In this document: one piece after another, positions 7,923-16,217 of the stretch | Layout of the letters: every line of letters begins with the position of its first letter | Numbering within the stretch: the first letter of the stretch is position 1 | From: Streptomyces minutiscleroticus | GTDB lineage: Bacteria > Actinomycetota > Actinomycetes > Streptomycetales > Streptomycetaceae | Assembly (NCBI RefSeq): GCF_014650875.1 | Contig: NZ_BMVU01000062.1 | Span: forward strand, 1 to 34,084 | DNA: 34,084 nt | Direction of reading: 5' to 3' | Notes under the pieces: model-generated | The model's database searches: none | The model's input: the letters and a program-made list of their open reading frames with translations, nothing else | Told to the model about the DNA's origin: nothing | Translations under genes and position numbers: made by a program

Positions 7923-8897
7923 TCAGCTGGGATCCGGTCCGGCCTGCAGAAGCCTTTCCAATTCTGCCTCGGCGTGGGCGACCGCGGCCGTCAGAGCCTG
8001 ATGGTGGTGGGCGGGCAGGACGCCGGATCCCAGTGCGGCCGCGTCGATCACTGCGTTGAGCACGTCTGTCACTCCGGTGCCCAGGGCGGACGCGGCGACG
8101 GGGTGGCGCAGTGCGTCTCGTGCGGCATCGAGTCGGGCGACGCCGACGAGGGAGTCGAGTACGGAGGCGGTGTGCTGCCCGCTACGGTCCAGTTCCAGGG
8201 CTGACAGTGCCGTCCGGGTCTGGAAGGCGGCGGTCGGCGGATCGGGGTGGGCAAGGAGCTGCCCGGCCTCGTGAAGGGCACGGTCCCGGTCGGGTTCAGG
8301 GACCGGGATGGCTGCTGGGCGGCAGTGGGCGTGCAGGAGGAGGGCGATGGCCCTCTCCCACGGCTCTGCGGGCTGGGCGGCCTCGATCAGGGCGCGGGCC
8401 TGTTGGTCCAGGTCCTGCTCCATCAGGGCCATGATCTTGATCTGGCGGCCGTCGAGGAGCCGGTTGCCGATGCCGCGGTGCTGGGCCATGGCGTCGGCGG
8501 CCTCGGTCCACCGCCCGCTCCGTGCCAGGGCGCGGGCGCCGTCCACTAGCAGGATCACCCACAGCTCCTGGCACACCGTGCGGTGGTCCCCGTCCGTGCC
8601 GGTGAGAGCGGACAGGTCGACGGTGCGACTGTTGATGTCGGTCCTGTTCCGGCGTCGGGCAGCATCGTTGAGGCAGATCAACAAGCCGTAGGCGGCTTCG
8701 CCGAGGCCCTCGCGCATCTGAAGCCGGGCGAGGTTGACCAGCGGCATCAGCGACATGACCGCGACCCGCCCGCTGAGGCCTCCGGCGTGGGCGAAGACCT
8801 GGTGCTGACGCCAGCACAGATCCTCGGCCACGTCGGGCAGGCCGACATCGGAGGCGATGAGCGCGGCATAGTTGAGGACCCCGCAGGCGCGGGCCAC
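7923..8897 (-). CDS. Conserved helical protein, N-terminal start apparently lost
   Basis: From GTG 8897 it gives 324 aa, Ala/Leu-rich and helical like TPR proteins. Landmarks are GVLNYAALIASDVGLPDVAE near the start and HRGIGNRLLDGRQIKIMALM near 140. The same frame stays open for about 50 codons upstream with a sequence that looks conserved and coding (IIPAIASRIPLVRRAKAPAL, PLEKRINHLTALTV), reaching the stop of the preceding methyltransferase. That extension contains no ATG, GTG or TTG, so the natural start seems to have been lost, or a CTG is used. It is the last large gene of the minus-strand cluster. I recall similar Streptomyces proteins next to such sugar-nucleotide genes but no defined function. 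Confidence 0.6.
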   Translation of the reverse strand: MARACGVLNYAALIASDVGLPDVAEDLCWRQHQVFAHAGGLSGRVAVMSLMPLVNLARLQMREGLGEAAYGLLICLNDAARRRNRTDINSRTVDLSALTGTDGDHRTVCQELWVILLVDGARALARSGRWTEAADAMAQHRGIGNRLLDGRQIKIMALMEQDLDQQARALIEAAQPAEPWERAIALLLHAHCRPAAIPVPEPDRDRALHEAGQLLAHPDPPTAAFQTRTALSALELDRSGQHTASVLDSLVGVARLDAARDALRHPVAASALGTGVTDVLNAVIDAAALGSGVLPAHHHQALTAAVAHAEAELERLLQAGPDPS

Positions 8898-9033
8898 CAG
8901 CTCGTGGTGGCTCGCACCTGCGGGCGCGACGGTCAGCGCGGTGAGGTGGTTGATGCGCTTCTCAAGCGGGAGCGCGGGCGCCTTGGCACGGCGGACCAGG
9001 GGGATGCGGCTGGCTATCGCGGGGATTATCGGT

Positions 9034-10318
9034 TCAGCCCTGGCGCGCCCAGTCGACGACGAGTCGGCTGTAGGGCTTGTCGACGACGAAGCGCGGATCG
9101 TCTGCCGTCAGCCGGTCACGCGACTCGGCGACGGTCATCCGAAAGCCCGGTGCGGGGGCGTCGTTGCCGCCACTGGCGTCCCAGGCGCGGATCTCGTGCA
9201 CGACGCGTTCGGCGAGGCCGGCGCCGTCTTCACCGTGGCCGATCACGCCGACCTCCCAGTACCTGCCCTTCTCGTCCTCGCCCTCCCGGATGGTCAGGTA
9301 CGCGAGCGACCCACCGTCGAGGGCGGCCATGGAGCCCCAGCCGAAGTGTGGAGTGAACCCGGGGCGCCGGCCCGGCAGCCGGGACAGGCCGTTGGGCAGC
9401 ACGCAGGCCAAGTATAGGTACAGCCACTCCCACGCCGAGCCCTGCCGGAACTTCACCCCGGTGTAGATCTTGGTCTGCTGCCGGTCGAGGACGGTGCGCA
9501 GCGCGTCGCGGTCGACGTCCTGCTCGCTGAATGTCTCCAGGCGCACGCTGCCCTCGCCTGCCATCGGCACGAGGGTGTACACGTCGTCGCAGACCCCCCT
9601 TGCGCAGCGGGATGAAGGTGGCCATCTCGCAGGAGACCGTCTTCTACGTGTCCCCGTCGCGTTCGAAGGCGAAGGAGCGGGAGACACTGCCGCGGATGCG
9701 CATCGGCAGGACCAAGCGCCCGCCGGGGGCGAGCTGGTCGAGGATCTTCACGGGCACGTCGCCGGCGCCGACGGTGAAGATGATCCGGTCATAAGGGGCG
9801 TGCTCGGGCAGTCCGGCCGCGCCGTCGGCCAGCGTCGCGGTGGCGTTGCCGACGCCGGCCCGGGCGAGGTTCCGACTTGCGCCGGCGACGAGGTCCGGGT
9901 CGACGTCGAGTGTCCACACCTGCCCGCCGGGCAAGACGATCTTGCCGAGGAGGGCGGCGTTGTAGCCGGTGGCGGCTCCGGCTTCCAGGAGCTTATGGCC
10001 GGCCCTGGCGCCGAGCTGTTCGAGTTGGGTGGCGACGATGGACGGCGCGGAGATGCAAGAGATCATCTCCCCGTGCTCGTCGTACTTGATCGGGATCGCG
10101 TCCTCCTTGTACGCGCTCTCCAGGTCGACACCGGGCAGGAACGCGTGCCGGTCGGTGGTACGGAACGCATCGATGGCCGCCTGGCTGCGCAGGTGGCCGC
10201 TGTCGACGAGTCGCTTGGCCAGGGATTCACGCGGGTCGGCGGGGCCGGTGACGGGTGGCACGCTGGTCTCCATTCGAGCGAGGTTAGGGTCCACGTGAGT
10301 GGACTTGCGGGCAGACAC
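9034..10318 (-). pseudogene. PCMT-like / FxLD-system-type methyltransferase, stop plus frameshift
   Basis: The intact version would be about 427 aa. It starts at GTG 10318 behind GAGGAA. The protein-L-isoaspartate methyltransferase-like core is visible: SAPSIVATQLEQLGARAGHK, SAM motif I LLEAGAATGYNAALLG, the acidic loop TLDVDPDLV, DRIIFTVGAGDVPVKILDQL and LAPGGRLVLPMRIRG. The C-terminal extension resembles methyltransferases of FxLD lanthipeptide systems. Two lesions break it: an in-frame TAG at 9644-9646, within GDT-stop-KTVSCEMATF, and a six-base G run at 9594-9599 where five would keep frame (CRKGVCDDVYTL expected). After the run, the frame is open to the TGA at 9034. Two independent lesions 50 bp apart make real inactivation likely. 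No FxLD precursor peptide was found nearby. The family name is a moderate-confidence call. Confidence 0.75.
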
Positions 10319-10411
10319 GTCAGCTTCCTCGCGGACTTGATAGGACCTTGCGATCACCCGCGAGACGAGCGCCGTGGTCGTGGCGTGCCCAGGTCCGAAG
10401 GTGGAAGGCGA

Positions 10412-11195
10412 TCAGGGGGACAGGTGGCGAGCCACTCGAGAGCGAAGGGTCGCACTGGCCCTCGCCAGGTCCTCGGGTGTGTCGACGGCCAAGCCGTCAT
10501 CCGCGACGCAGAGCATCCGTACGCCGTGGCCGTGTTCGATGAAGCGCAGCATCTCCACCCCCTCGGTTCGCTCCAACGGTCCCTGGGGAAGCTGCTGGAA
10601 GAGCCTGAGCGCGGTTCCGGTGAAACCGTAGAGGCCCAGCTGGCGGAGGTACCTCGGCCGATCACCTCTCGGGTAGGGGATCGGCTGGCGCGAGAACATC
10701 AAGGCGTTGCCGTTGGCCTCAATGACGACCTTGACGACGTTGTGGTCCAAGACTGCGACGGCGTCGTCCAGTTCCGTGTACGCGTTCACGGCGAGCGCTC
10801 CGTGGGCCATGTTCTCCAGGGCTTCGGAGACGGCGTCAATTGCGGCGGGCGAAATGAACGGTTCGTCGCCTTGGACGTTGATGTGCGCGTCGGCGGGCAG
10901 GCGTTCCGCGCACTCCGCGACGCGGTCGGTGCCGGTGAGATGTTCTCCGGTCCGCAGGCTCTCGATGCCCTAGGTCGTGGCACGCCTCCTCGATGCGCTC
11001 GTCATCGGTGACGACGACCACGGCGTCGAGGCGCTTCGCCTCCAGGCAGCGCTGGTGGACGTGCCACAGCAGCGGCTTGTCCCCGAGCTGTGCCAGGGGC
11101 TTCCCCGGGAAGCGGGAGGCTCCCCAGCGGCAGGGGATGACGGCTATGTGACGGCGGGGTGGGGTGCTCGGCGGTGCGGCTGTGGTGGCGGCCAC
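10412..11195 (-). pseudogene. KdsB-like CMP-sugar (KDO-type) cytidylyltransferase, frameshifted
   Basis: Starts at GTG 11195 behind GGGAG. The N-terminus IAVIPCRWGASRFPGKPLAQ is the nucleotide-binding signature of the 3-deoxy-manno-octulosonate cytidylyltransferase family (VIPAR-x-x-S-x-R-x-PGKPL). Later landmarks are VVVVTDDERIEEACHDLG, then in another frame TGTDRVAECAERL, INVQGDEPFISP (the metal-binding QGDEP), FSRQPIPYPRG and YGFTGTALRLFQQLP. The switch is at 10968-10970, where GGG occurs and GG would keep frame. A one-base insertion thus truncates the protein after about 75 residues. Full length would be about 260 aa, normal for KdsB. It would activate an acidic sugar as its CMP derivative, which is unusual for a Gram-positive, although KdsB-like genes do occur in Streptomyces clusters. 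Confidence 0.8.
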
Positions 11196-11217
11196 GGCGT
11201 ACTCCCATCGGTGAGTG

Positions 11218-11784
11218 TCAGGAATGAGTGGGGCGGGGAAGGAGGGTCAGCTTGGCGCGGACGGTTGGCGAGGCGGAGTCCTCGAACGACCGCCACTCGT
11301 AGCCGCTGACCTCTTCGGTCTAGAGCGTCACCGCGTGTTGGGCCCGGAGGAGGAAGGCCCAGCGGAAGTCCACGTGCTGGTGCGTCGGCTCGCTCTTCGC
11401 GGGGTTGGCGGCGATGTCGTGTACGTCGATGTCCAGGGGCACGGTCTCGAACCCTGGGAGGGGGACGACGGCGTCGCGAGGGATGCCGGTCTCCTCGAAC
11501 AGTTCACGCAGGGCGGCACCGGGAAGGTTCTGGTCGCCCGGTTCGTTGTGGCCGCCGGGCGCGAGGGCCTTGCCCGTCGCGTTGTGCTGGATGTGCAGCA
11601 TCCGGCTGCTGCTGTCGATGACGATGGCGCTGCAGGTCACGTGCGTGGGAAAGGCCTTGCGGCTGGTCGGGTCGTCCTTGCCGGCGAGAGCGTCGAACAG
11701 TGCAGCCAGAGCGCCGCGTTCGCCCGGGTGGCGGGCGAGGTACGCCTCGGCGGTGGCGCGGATGTGGTCGGGGGACGGCGGCAT
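11218..11784 (-). pseudogene. NUDIX hydrolase, interrupted by in-frame TAG
   Basis: The ATG at 11784 lies 4 bp past the stop of the preceding gene, with AGGTGA as ribosome binding site. The NUDIX helix is visible as APGGHNEPGD followed by AALRELFEETGI, carrying the RE-x2-EE-x-G core. The first half reads HVTCSAIVIDSSSRMLHIQH, a typical first strand pair. An in-frame TAG at 11320-11322 stops translation after AQHAVTL, yet the same frame continues TEEVSGYEWRSFEDSASP to a TGA at 11218. That tail (YEWRS) looks like the normal C-terminus of this family. CAG to TAG is the simplest history. The NUDIX box itself is before the stop, so residual activity is conceivable. Confidence 0.75.
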
Positions 11785-11788
11785 GAAA

Positions 11789-12909
11789 TCACCTGTCGAA
11801 GTAGTCGAACCAGATCCTGGCAATGGCCTGGCGGTCGGGCGCGGGCATGTCGTGCAGGCCGGGCCGGAAGCGGCCCTGGCTGAGGGCCGCGGTGGCGGCG
11901 AGTATCTCGGCCTGGACGAGATGGATGTAGGTGCCGACGGCGACGCCGTGTACGAAGTTGACAGCGCCGCCGTCGGCGAGGACGTAGAAGTAGTGGCCGG
12001 TGATCTCGTACCGCGTCAGATGCTCGCCGACCGGGGTGCGCTGATAGAGCCCGTGAAGGCTGCCGAGTTCGAACTCGTCCTCCGAAGACGTCACCGAGGC
12101 GAGATAAGCCCCGTTGTGCAAGGCAGCGAAGTCGCCCTGGCGGAGGGCGAGGTTACCGGTGGCGCACAGGACGAGTTCCGCCTTTCGGAGCGCCTCGGCC
12201 GTCGACGTGCTCGTACGGAAGCCCTGGGAGTGCGCCTGCACTCTCTTGACCGGATTGGTGTCGTGCACGGTGACGCGCAGGTCCTGGGCGCGCAGCGTCT
12301 GAGCGATGGCCCGGCCGACCTTGCCGAACCCGATGACGCAGGCGTTTCGGCTGGTCAGGATGGAGCCGTGGGCCGTACGAGGGCGTCGGTCGAGAAGACG
12401 ATGGACCGGCCCACGAGGTGGTCCTCGCAGTCCTTCAGCGGGGAGCGGGCCACCGAGACGACGGGACAGGGCAGGTGGTCGAGTGCCGCGTACCTCTGAT
12501 GTCCGTTCTCGGTGTCCTCGACGACGCCGAGGACGCGGCCGGAGAACTTCTCCACCAGGGTGTCGAGGCACGGCGCGAAGTAGCCGCCGATGTCCACCAG
12601 GACGACGTTCCGGCCGCCAGCCGTGTCCTCCAAGTACTCCAACGCCCTGGTCGGGTCGGCAAACAGCTCTGGGCTGAGGTCATGGACGGTGAAGGCACGT
12701 CGTACCTGCTCCAGCGTCGACTGGTCCACGGACCTGGGCTTGGGCAGGACAGCACCGACCGTGGACGTCGCGGCCATCGCGCGCAGAAACGCTGGCCGCT
12801 CGGAGAGCAGGTGCGTGATGATGAGCGTGGTGACGTGGTCGTCGGCGGGGAACCGTTCCGTGATCTGCCGGAAGAAGGCATCCAGGCGCGCTTTCTCAGG
12901 ACTCTCCAC
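11789..12909 (-). pseudogene. S-adenosylhomocysteinase-like NAD-binding protein, frameshifted
   Basis: Starts at GTG 12909 with a strong AGGAGGAG site. The first 180 residues (AFFRQITERFPADDHVTTLI, VLVDIGGYFAPCLDTLVEKF, GRVLGVVEDTENGHQRYA) are one frame that ends at a TGA after VRPTAPS. The continuation in a second frame starts at HGSILTSRNACVIGFGKVGR, containing the Rossmann GFGKVGRA motif found in the NAD domain of S-adenosylhomocysteine hydrolases. It runs to FVHGVAVGTYIHLVQAEILA and ends at 11789. The junction is near 12370-12373 and needs one missing base. Total length, about 373 aa, is shorter than housekeeping SAHH (about 430-480), so this is a divergent cluster-specific homologue. Together with the two methyltransferases in the cluster it would have handled S-adenosylhomocysteine or a similar nucleoside. 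Confidence 0.7.
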
Positions 12910-12934
12910 TGCAACTCCTCCTGATGCCTGCTGG

Positions 12935-13936
12935 CTATGCCGCGCGGCCGTACGCGGAGGGCTCGGCGGTCAGCGCCTGCATGTGGGTCCGCATGCCGTT
13001 GTGAAGGTCGACCCGGGGCTGCCAGCCGAGGACCTCATGGGCGCGGCCGGGGTTGGCGCGGGTGGTGAGGACGTCGCCGCTGCGTGGGGTCTCCTGGTGA
13101 ACCTGAATCTCGCGCCCGGCGAGGCTGTTCGCGATATCGATCACTTCGAGCAGGGAGGCGCTCGAACCGCCTCCCACGTTGATCACCCCGCTGGCCGCCG
13201 GGATGGTGGCCGCGGCGATGGTGGCAGCCACCGCGTCGTCGATGTAGGTGAAGTCCCGGCGCTGGTGACCGTCCCCGTACAGGCGCAGCGGCTGGCCGGT
13301 GAGAGCGGCCGTGAGGGCGCGGTGCGTGAGCATGTCGGGGCGCTGCCGGGGACCGTAGACGGTGAAGTACCGCAGGGCGACGACGCTGGTGGGGCAGTGG
13401 GCCTGGGCGGAGTGCGCGAGGCACAGCTGCTCCTCGGCGAGTTTCGTGACCGCGTACGGGGACGCCGGCTGGGGCCGGTCAGTCTCGACGCTCGCGCCGC
13501 CGTCGGCGGGGCCGTAGACGCTGGAGGACGAAGCCACCACGAGCCGGGGAACGCCCATACGGGTAGTGGCATCCATGACACGGTGGGTGGCGAGGACGTT
13601 GGAGGCGACGTACTCGCTGAACCTCGGTCCCCAGGAGGGGCGTACCCCGGGGATGCCCGCCAGGTGGAAAACGGCGTTCGCGTCTACGAGAAGCGGCTCG
13701 ATCGCGCAGCTGAGGAGATCGGCGGTGACATGCGTTTACCCCGGGAGCCCCCGCAGGGCGGCGAGGTTGGCCGCGGCCGTGTGGTCGGTGGTCGGGTCGC
13801 GCCGGTCGACGCCGACGACGACGGCGCCGGCCTGGACGAGGGCGTGCGCGAGGTGGGAGCCGATGAAGCCGGCGGCGCCGGTCACCACAGCCCGGCGGGG
13901 GACGGCGGTGGTCAGGTGCGATGGGTGCTGTGACAC
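12935..13936 (-). pseudogene. NAD-dependent epimerase/dehydratase (extended SDR), in-frame TAA
   Basis: Starts at GTG 13936 behind TCTGGAG. The Rossmann motif VVTGAAGFIGSHLAHALVQA is at the N-terminus. After LRGLPG there is a TAA at 13736-13738, and the same frame then continues THVTADLLSC, VFHLAGIPGVRP, RLVVASSSSVYGPAD and SPYAVTKLAEEQL (the YxxxK active site), followed by GDGHQRRDFTYIDDAV. All landmarks of a UDP-glucose 4-epimerase/dehydratase-like SDR of about 333 aa are present, so only the stop breaks it. Initiation downstream (for example 13576) would lack the NAD-binding motif. It would have modified a nucleotide-linked sugar. Confidence 0.85.
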
Positions 13937-13969
13937 GTAAGTTCTCCAGAGATGCAGGGAGGGGGTCGT

Positions 13970-14806
13970 TCAGGCGAGGCGGGCCAGAACGGTGCGGCCG
14001 TGGGTGCTGAGGGAGAGGTCGTCCTGCTCGTGTCCGCGAACGAGGGCGGTGACGGCCTCGATCGCGCCGAAGGACTCCAGTAGCCGCTGTTCGGTGTTGT
14101 TCAGCGGCTTTCCGTATCCGGCGAAGAACGCCGTCCGGAGGTTGGGGGCGGCCTGCCAGCGGCGGAACTCGAGCCGGGCGAAGTCGCGGATGCGGGCGTC
14201 GCGTCGCATGTGCTCGAAGTCGCACAGCCCGAAGGCGTCACCGAGGAGCCAGTTCCTCGGCTGGTAGTTGAGGTGGCATACCGCGCTGTCCATGAGCGTG
14301 TTCGCCAGGACGTCCGCGTTGTGGCTCAGGCGGTCGCGCTCGAGCGTGGAGTTGAGGCCGGCCCGGTCCGCGCGGGCGATCCAGTCGCGCAGCCGCTGGG
14401 CAAGTTCCGTGCCGACGGCACCGGTACGCGGTACCAGGGTGGCGTGATGCAGCTTGCCCAGCACCCGTCCGGCCTTGTAGTGGGCCTGCTCCTCCTCAGG
14501 CGACCCTGGCGCGACCGCGTCCGCCCGTACGCCGGGAACAGCGGTGAGCAGCAGGGTGCACGTCCTGTCCTGCCGGCCCACCACGCGGGGGACGCGGCCG
14601 ATCAGATGGGGTCCCCAGGCGAGATAGGCGTGCAGCTCCCGGATGTACCGGTCGCGTTGGCTGTGCTGCTTGGCGAAGAACTCGTTGCCGCCGGTGTCGA
14701 CCAGGTGCAGGACGCGGGGCGAGAGCGTCGGGTCGTGCATGATCCGGACCGTTCCGAGGGCACTTCGGGCCAGATTCAGGCGCGGGTCGTCGCGTTGCGT
14801 GATCAC
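13970..14806 (-). CDS. Aminoglycoside phosphotransferase-like protein with altered catalytic motif
   Basis: 278 aa, starting at GTG 14806, which overlaps the stop of the phosphatase gene (GTGA). It shows the kinase fold of the APH/choline kinase group: a Lys in NEFFAKQHSQ, then TCTLLLTAVPGVRAD, AGRVLGKLHHATLVP and the catalytic-loop region VCHLNYQPRNWLLGD followed by LCDFEHMRRD. The family's Brenner motif is H-x-D-x4-N; here it reads HLNYQPRN, with Asn at residue 180 where the catalytic Asp should be (GAC to AAC is one transition). The fold is likely intact but phosphotransfer is doubtful. It may be an early casualty of the decay that has broken the six following genes. Confidence 0.75.
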   Translation of the reverse strand: MITQRDDPRLNLARSALGTVRIMHDPTLSPRVLHLVDTGGNEFFAKQHSQRDRYIRELHAYLAWGPHLIGRVPRVVGRQDRTCTLLLTAVPGVRADAVAPGSPEEEQAHYKAGRVLGKLHHATLVPRTGAVGTELAQRLRDWIARADRAGLNSTLERDRLSHNADVLANTLMDSAVCHLNYQPRNWLLGDAFGLCDFEHMRRDARIRDFARLEFRRWQAAPNLRTAFFAGYGKPLNNTEQRLLESFGAIEAVTALVRGHEQDDLSLSTHGRTVLARLA

Positions 14807-15459
14807 GAGGCAGCCTCCTGCGTTAAGGCGGCGAGGTGCTCGGTGTCGTTGTGGCGGTCGAGCATCCACCGTCTCTGTCCGAGCCGGTTGAGATGGTGCT
14901 GCCAGCGGGTGATGGACCCGTGGGAGACGGTGAATCCGGCCGGGGAACCGAGCGGGATTCCGAGGAGCAGGGTGTGCGCGACGATCACGGTCTCGCCGTG
15001 CGCTGCGAACAGGACGCGCTCGCCCTCGTGCTGGTCGATGAGTTCCCGCAGGAAGCGGCCGGCCCGCTCCAGATAGCCGTTCCACGTGTCGGATCCGGCA
15101 GCCCAGGGCCTGTCCGGGTGGGCGTGCGGCCCGCCACCGGCGGCAGTTTTCACCTCGGTCCAGGGTCTGCCGTCGGCGGCACCGTGGACCGGACCGTCGA
15201 GACGGTCGTCCGTGGACATGGGGATCCGGAGGAAGTGGCTGATGATCTCGCCGGCCTGGCGCAGGCGGATTCGCGGGCCGGCGTACAGCGTGTCGAACGG
15301 CTTGTCGCGGTGCTCGGCGGCGAGGCGGAGCGCGACTTGCTCTACCTGCGCGTATCCGCGGTTGGTCAGCCCGGTGCAGGTGCGCGGGCCTCCCACCAGG
15401 CCGTCGACGTTGCACTGGGCCTCGCCGTGGCGGACGAAGACGAGTTCTGTGGTGATCAT
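14803..15459 (-). CDS. Histidine phosphatase family (phosphoglycerate-mutase-like)
   Basis: A 218-aa cytoplasmic protein. The phosphohistidine motif VRHGEAQCN is at residues 9-17 (His11), the Arg-containing segment TLYAGPRIRLRQAGEI follows at about 57-72, and the second catalytic His is in VLFAAHGETVIVAHTLLLG. The ATG overlaps the stop of the upstream phosphotransferase (ATGA), and its own stop overlaps the next start (GTGA), so it is translationally coupled on both sides. In sugar-nucleotide pathways such enzymes dephosphorylate sugar phosphates. Substrate cannot be told from sequence. Confidence 0.85.
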   Translation of the reverse strand: MITTELVFVRHGEAQCNVDGLVGGPRTCTGLTNRGYAQVEQVALRLAAEHRDKPFDTLYAGPRIRLRQAGEIISHFLRIPMSTDDRLDGPVHGAADGRPWTEVKTAAGGGPHAHPDRPWAAGSDTWNGYLERAGRFLRELIDQHEGERVLFAAHGETVIVAHTLLLGIPLGSPAGFTVSHGSITRWQHHLNRLGQRRWMLDRHNDTEHLAALTQEAAS

Positions 15460-16217
15460 GCGGAACCTCGAGGGCAGGGCCGGGGCGGCCAGCTGTAGCG
15501 GTAGCCGTTGCGCCCTTCGTACGGAGCGGTCAGGACGGCGTGCAGGGCGAGAAAGTCGTCGAGCCGCTCGCGATCCGTGGTGCCGAGCCGGGGATCGTGG
15601 CGTTCGGCGGCCTCGTTGTAGACGAGCAGGGCGGTGTCGATGGCTGGGTCTGACAGAGGCCCGTACGTCAGGACCAGCGTCGTGATCAGCTTCGCCAGGT
15701 CGTAACCCATCGGCGCGAGCGTGAGGTCGTCGGTGTCGACCGTGTAGATGTCGCCGGCCTCGGTGATGATGAAGTTTCGGGGGTTGCTGTCCTTGTAGAA
15801 GGCGGTCGGTCCCTCGGCGCTCTTCTCCAGCAGCGTCAGCATCGCGTGGAGGGCGATATGGTCCGGTAGGTACCCCTGCTCCAGTCTTCTTCGGAGAGCG
15901 GTCTGCCGGGGACCGATGTAGTCGCCGAACGCGATGCCGTCCTGGAAACGGTGCGGCCTGTTCAGAGGGGGCAGCCGAAGGTCGGTGGTCCAGGCGCCTC
16001 CGTGGGCGTCGCCCAGCAGCCCGGCCAGGGGCAGCAGGTCCTCGGTCCGGGCCGCGCGGCCGTCGATCCACTCGTACGTCAGGCTTGTCGGCCCGACCAC
16101 GGTCAGCGTCGGCAGCCTCAGCGGCTGTGCGTGCTCGGCGAGCCAGGCGTGATGGCGGGCTGCCGAGGCCATCTGGCGGGGGGTGCCGTAGTGCTTGGTG
16201 AATTGGCGAACGCTCAC
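15456..16217 (-). CDS. Phosphotransferase, APH-like fold
   Basis: 253 aa, GTG start overlapping the methyltransferase stop (GTGA). Visible kinase-like features are LTYEWIDGRAARTEDLLPLA (hinge region), then GPTAFYKDSNPRNFIITEAG, where the catalytic-loop Asp and Asn are kept as KDSNPRN although the His is replaced by Tyr. DIYTVDTDDLTLAPMGYDLA follows, with the metal-binding acidic pair and the family's typical G-Y-D-L-A-K. The second APH-like gene lies two genes downstream, so the cluster may phosphorylate two positions, or one copy may be redundant. The reading frame is fully open, with no sign of damage. Confidence 0.75.
   Translation of the reverse strand: MSVRQFTKHYGTPRQMASAARHHAWLAEHAQPLRLPTLTVVGPTSLTYEWIDGRAARTEDLLPLAGLLGDAHGGAWTTDLRLPPLNRPHRFQDGIAFGDYIGPRQTALRRRLEQGYLPDHIALHAMLTLLEKSAEGPTAFYKDSNPRNFIITEAGDIYTVDTDDLTLAPMGYDLAKLITTLVLTYGPLSDPAIDTALLVYNEAAERHDPRLGTTDRERLDDFLALHAVLTAPYEGRNGYRYSWPPRPCPRGSA

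Noticed and set aside
9034..13936. Recoding of TAG/TAA as sense codons to explain the in-frame stops
   Set aside because: TAG ends the intact LamG, Rhs and immunity genes, there is no Sec or Pyl context, and neighbouring genes carry frameshifts too.
9034..13936. Sequencing error as explanation for all broken genes
   Set aside because: Nonsense substitutions outside homopolymers and intact multi-kilobase frames nearby make general poor quality unlikely, although single G-run shifts could still be errors.
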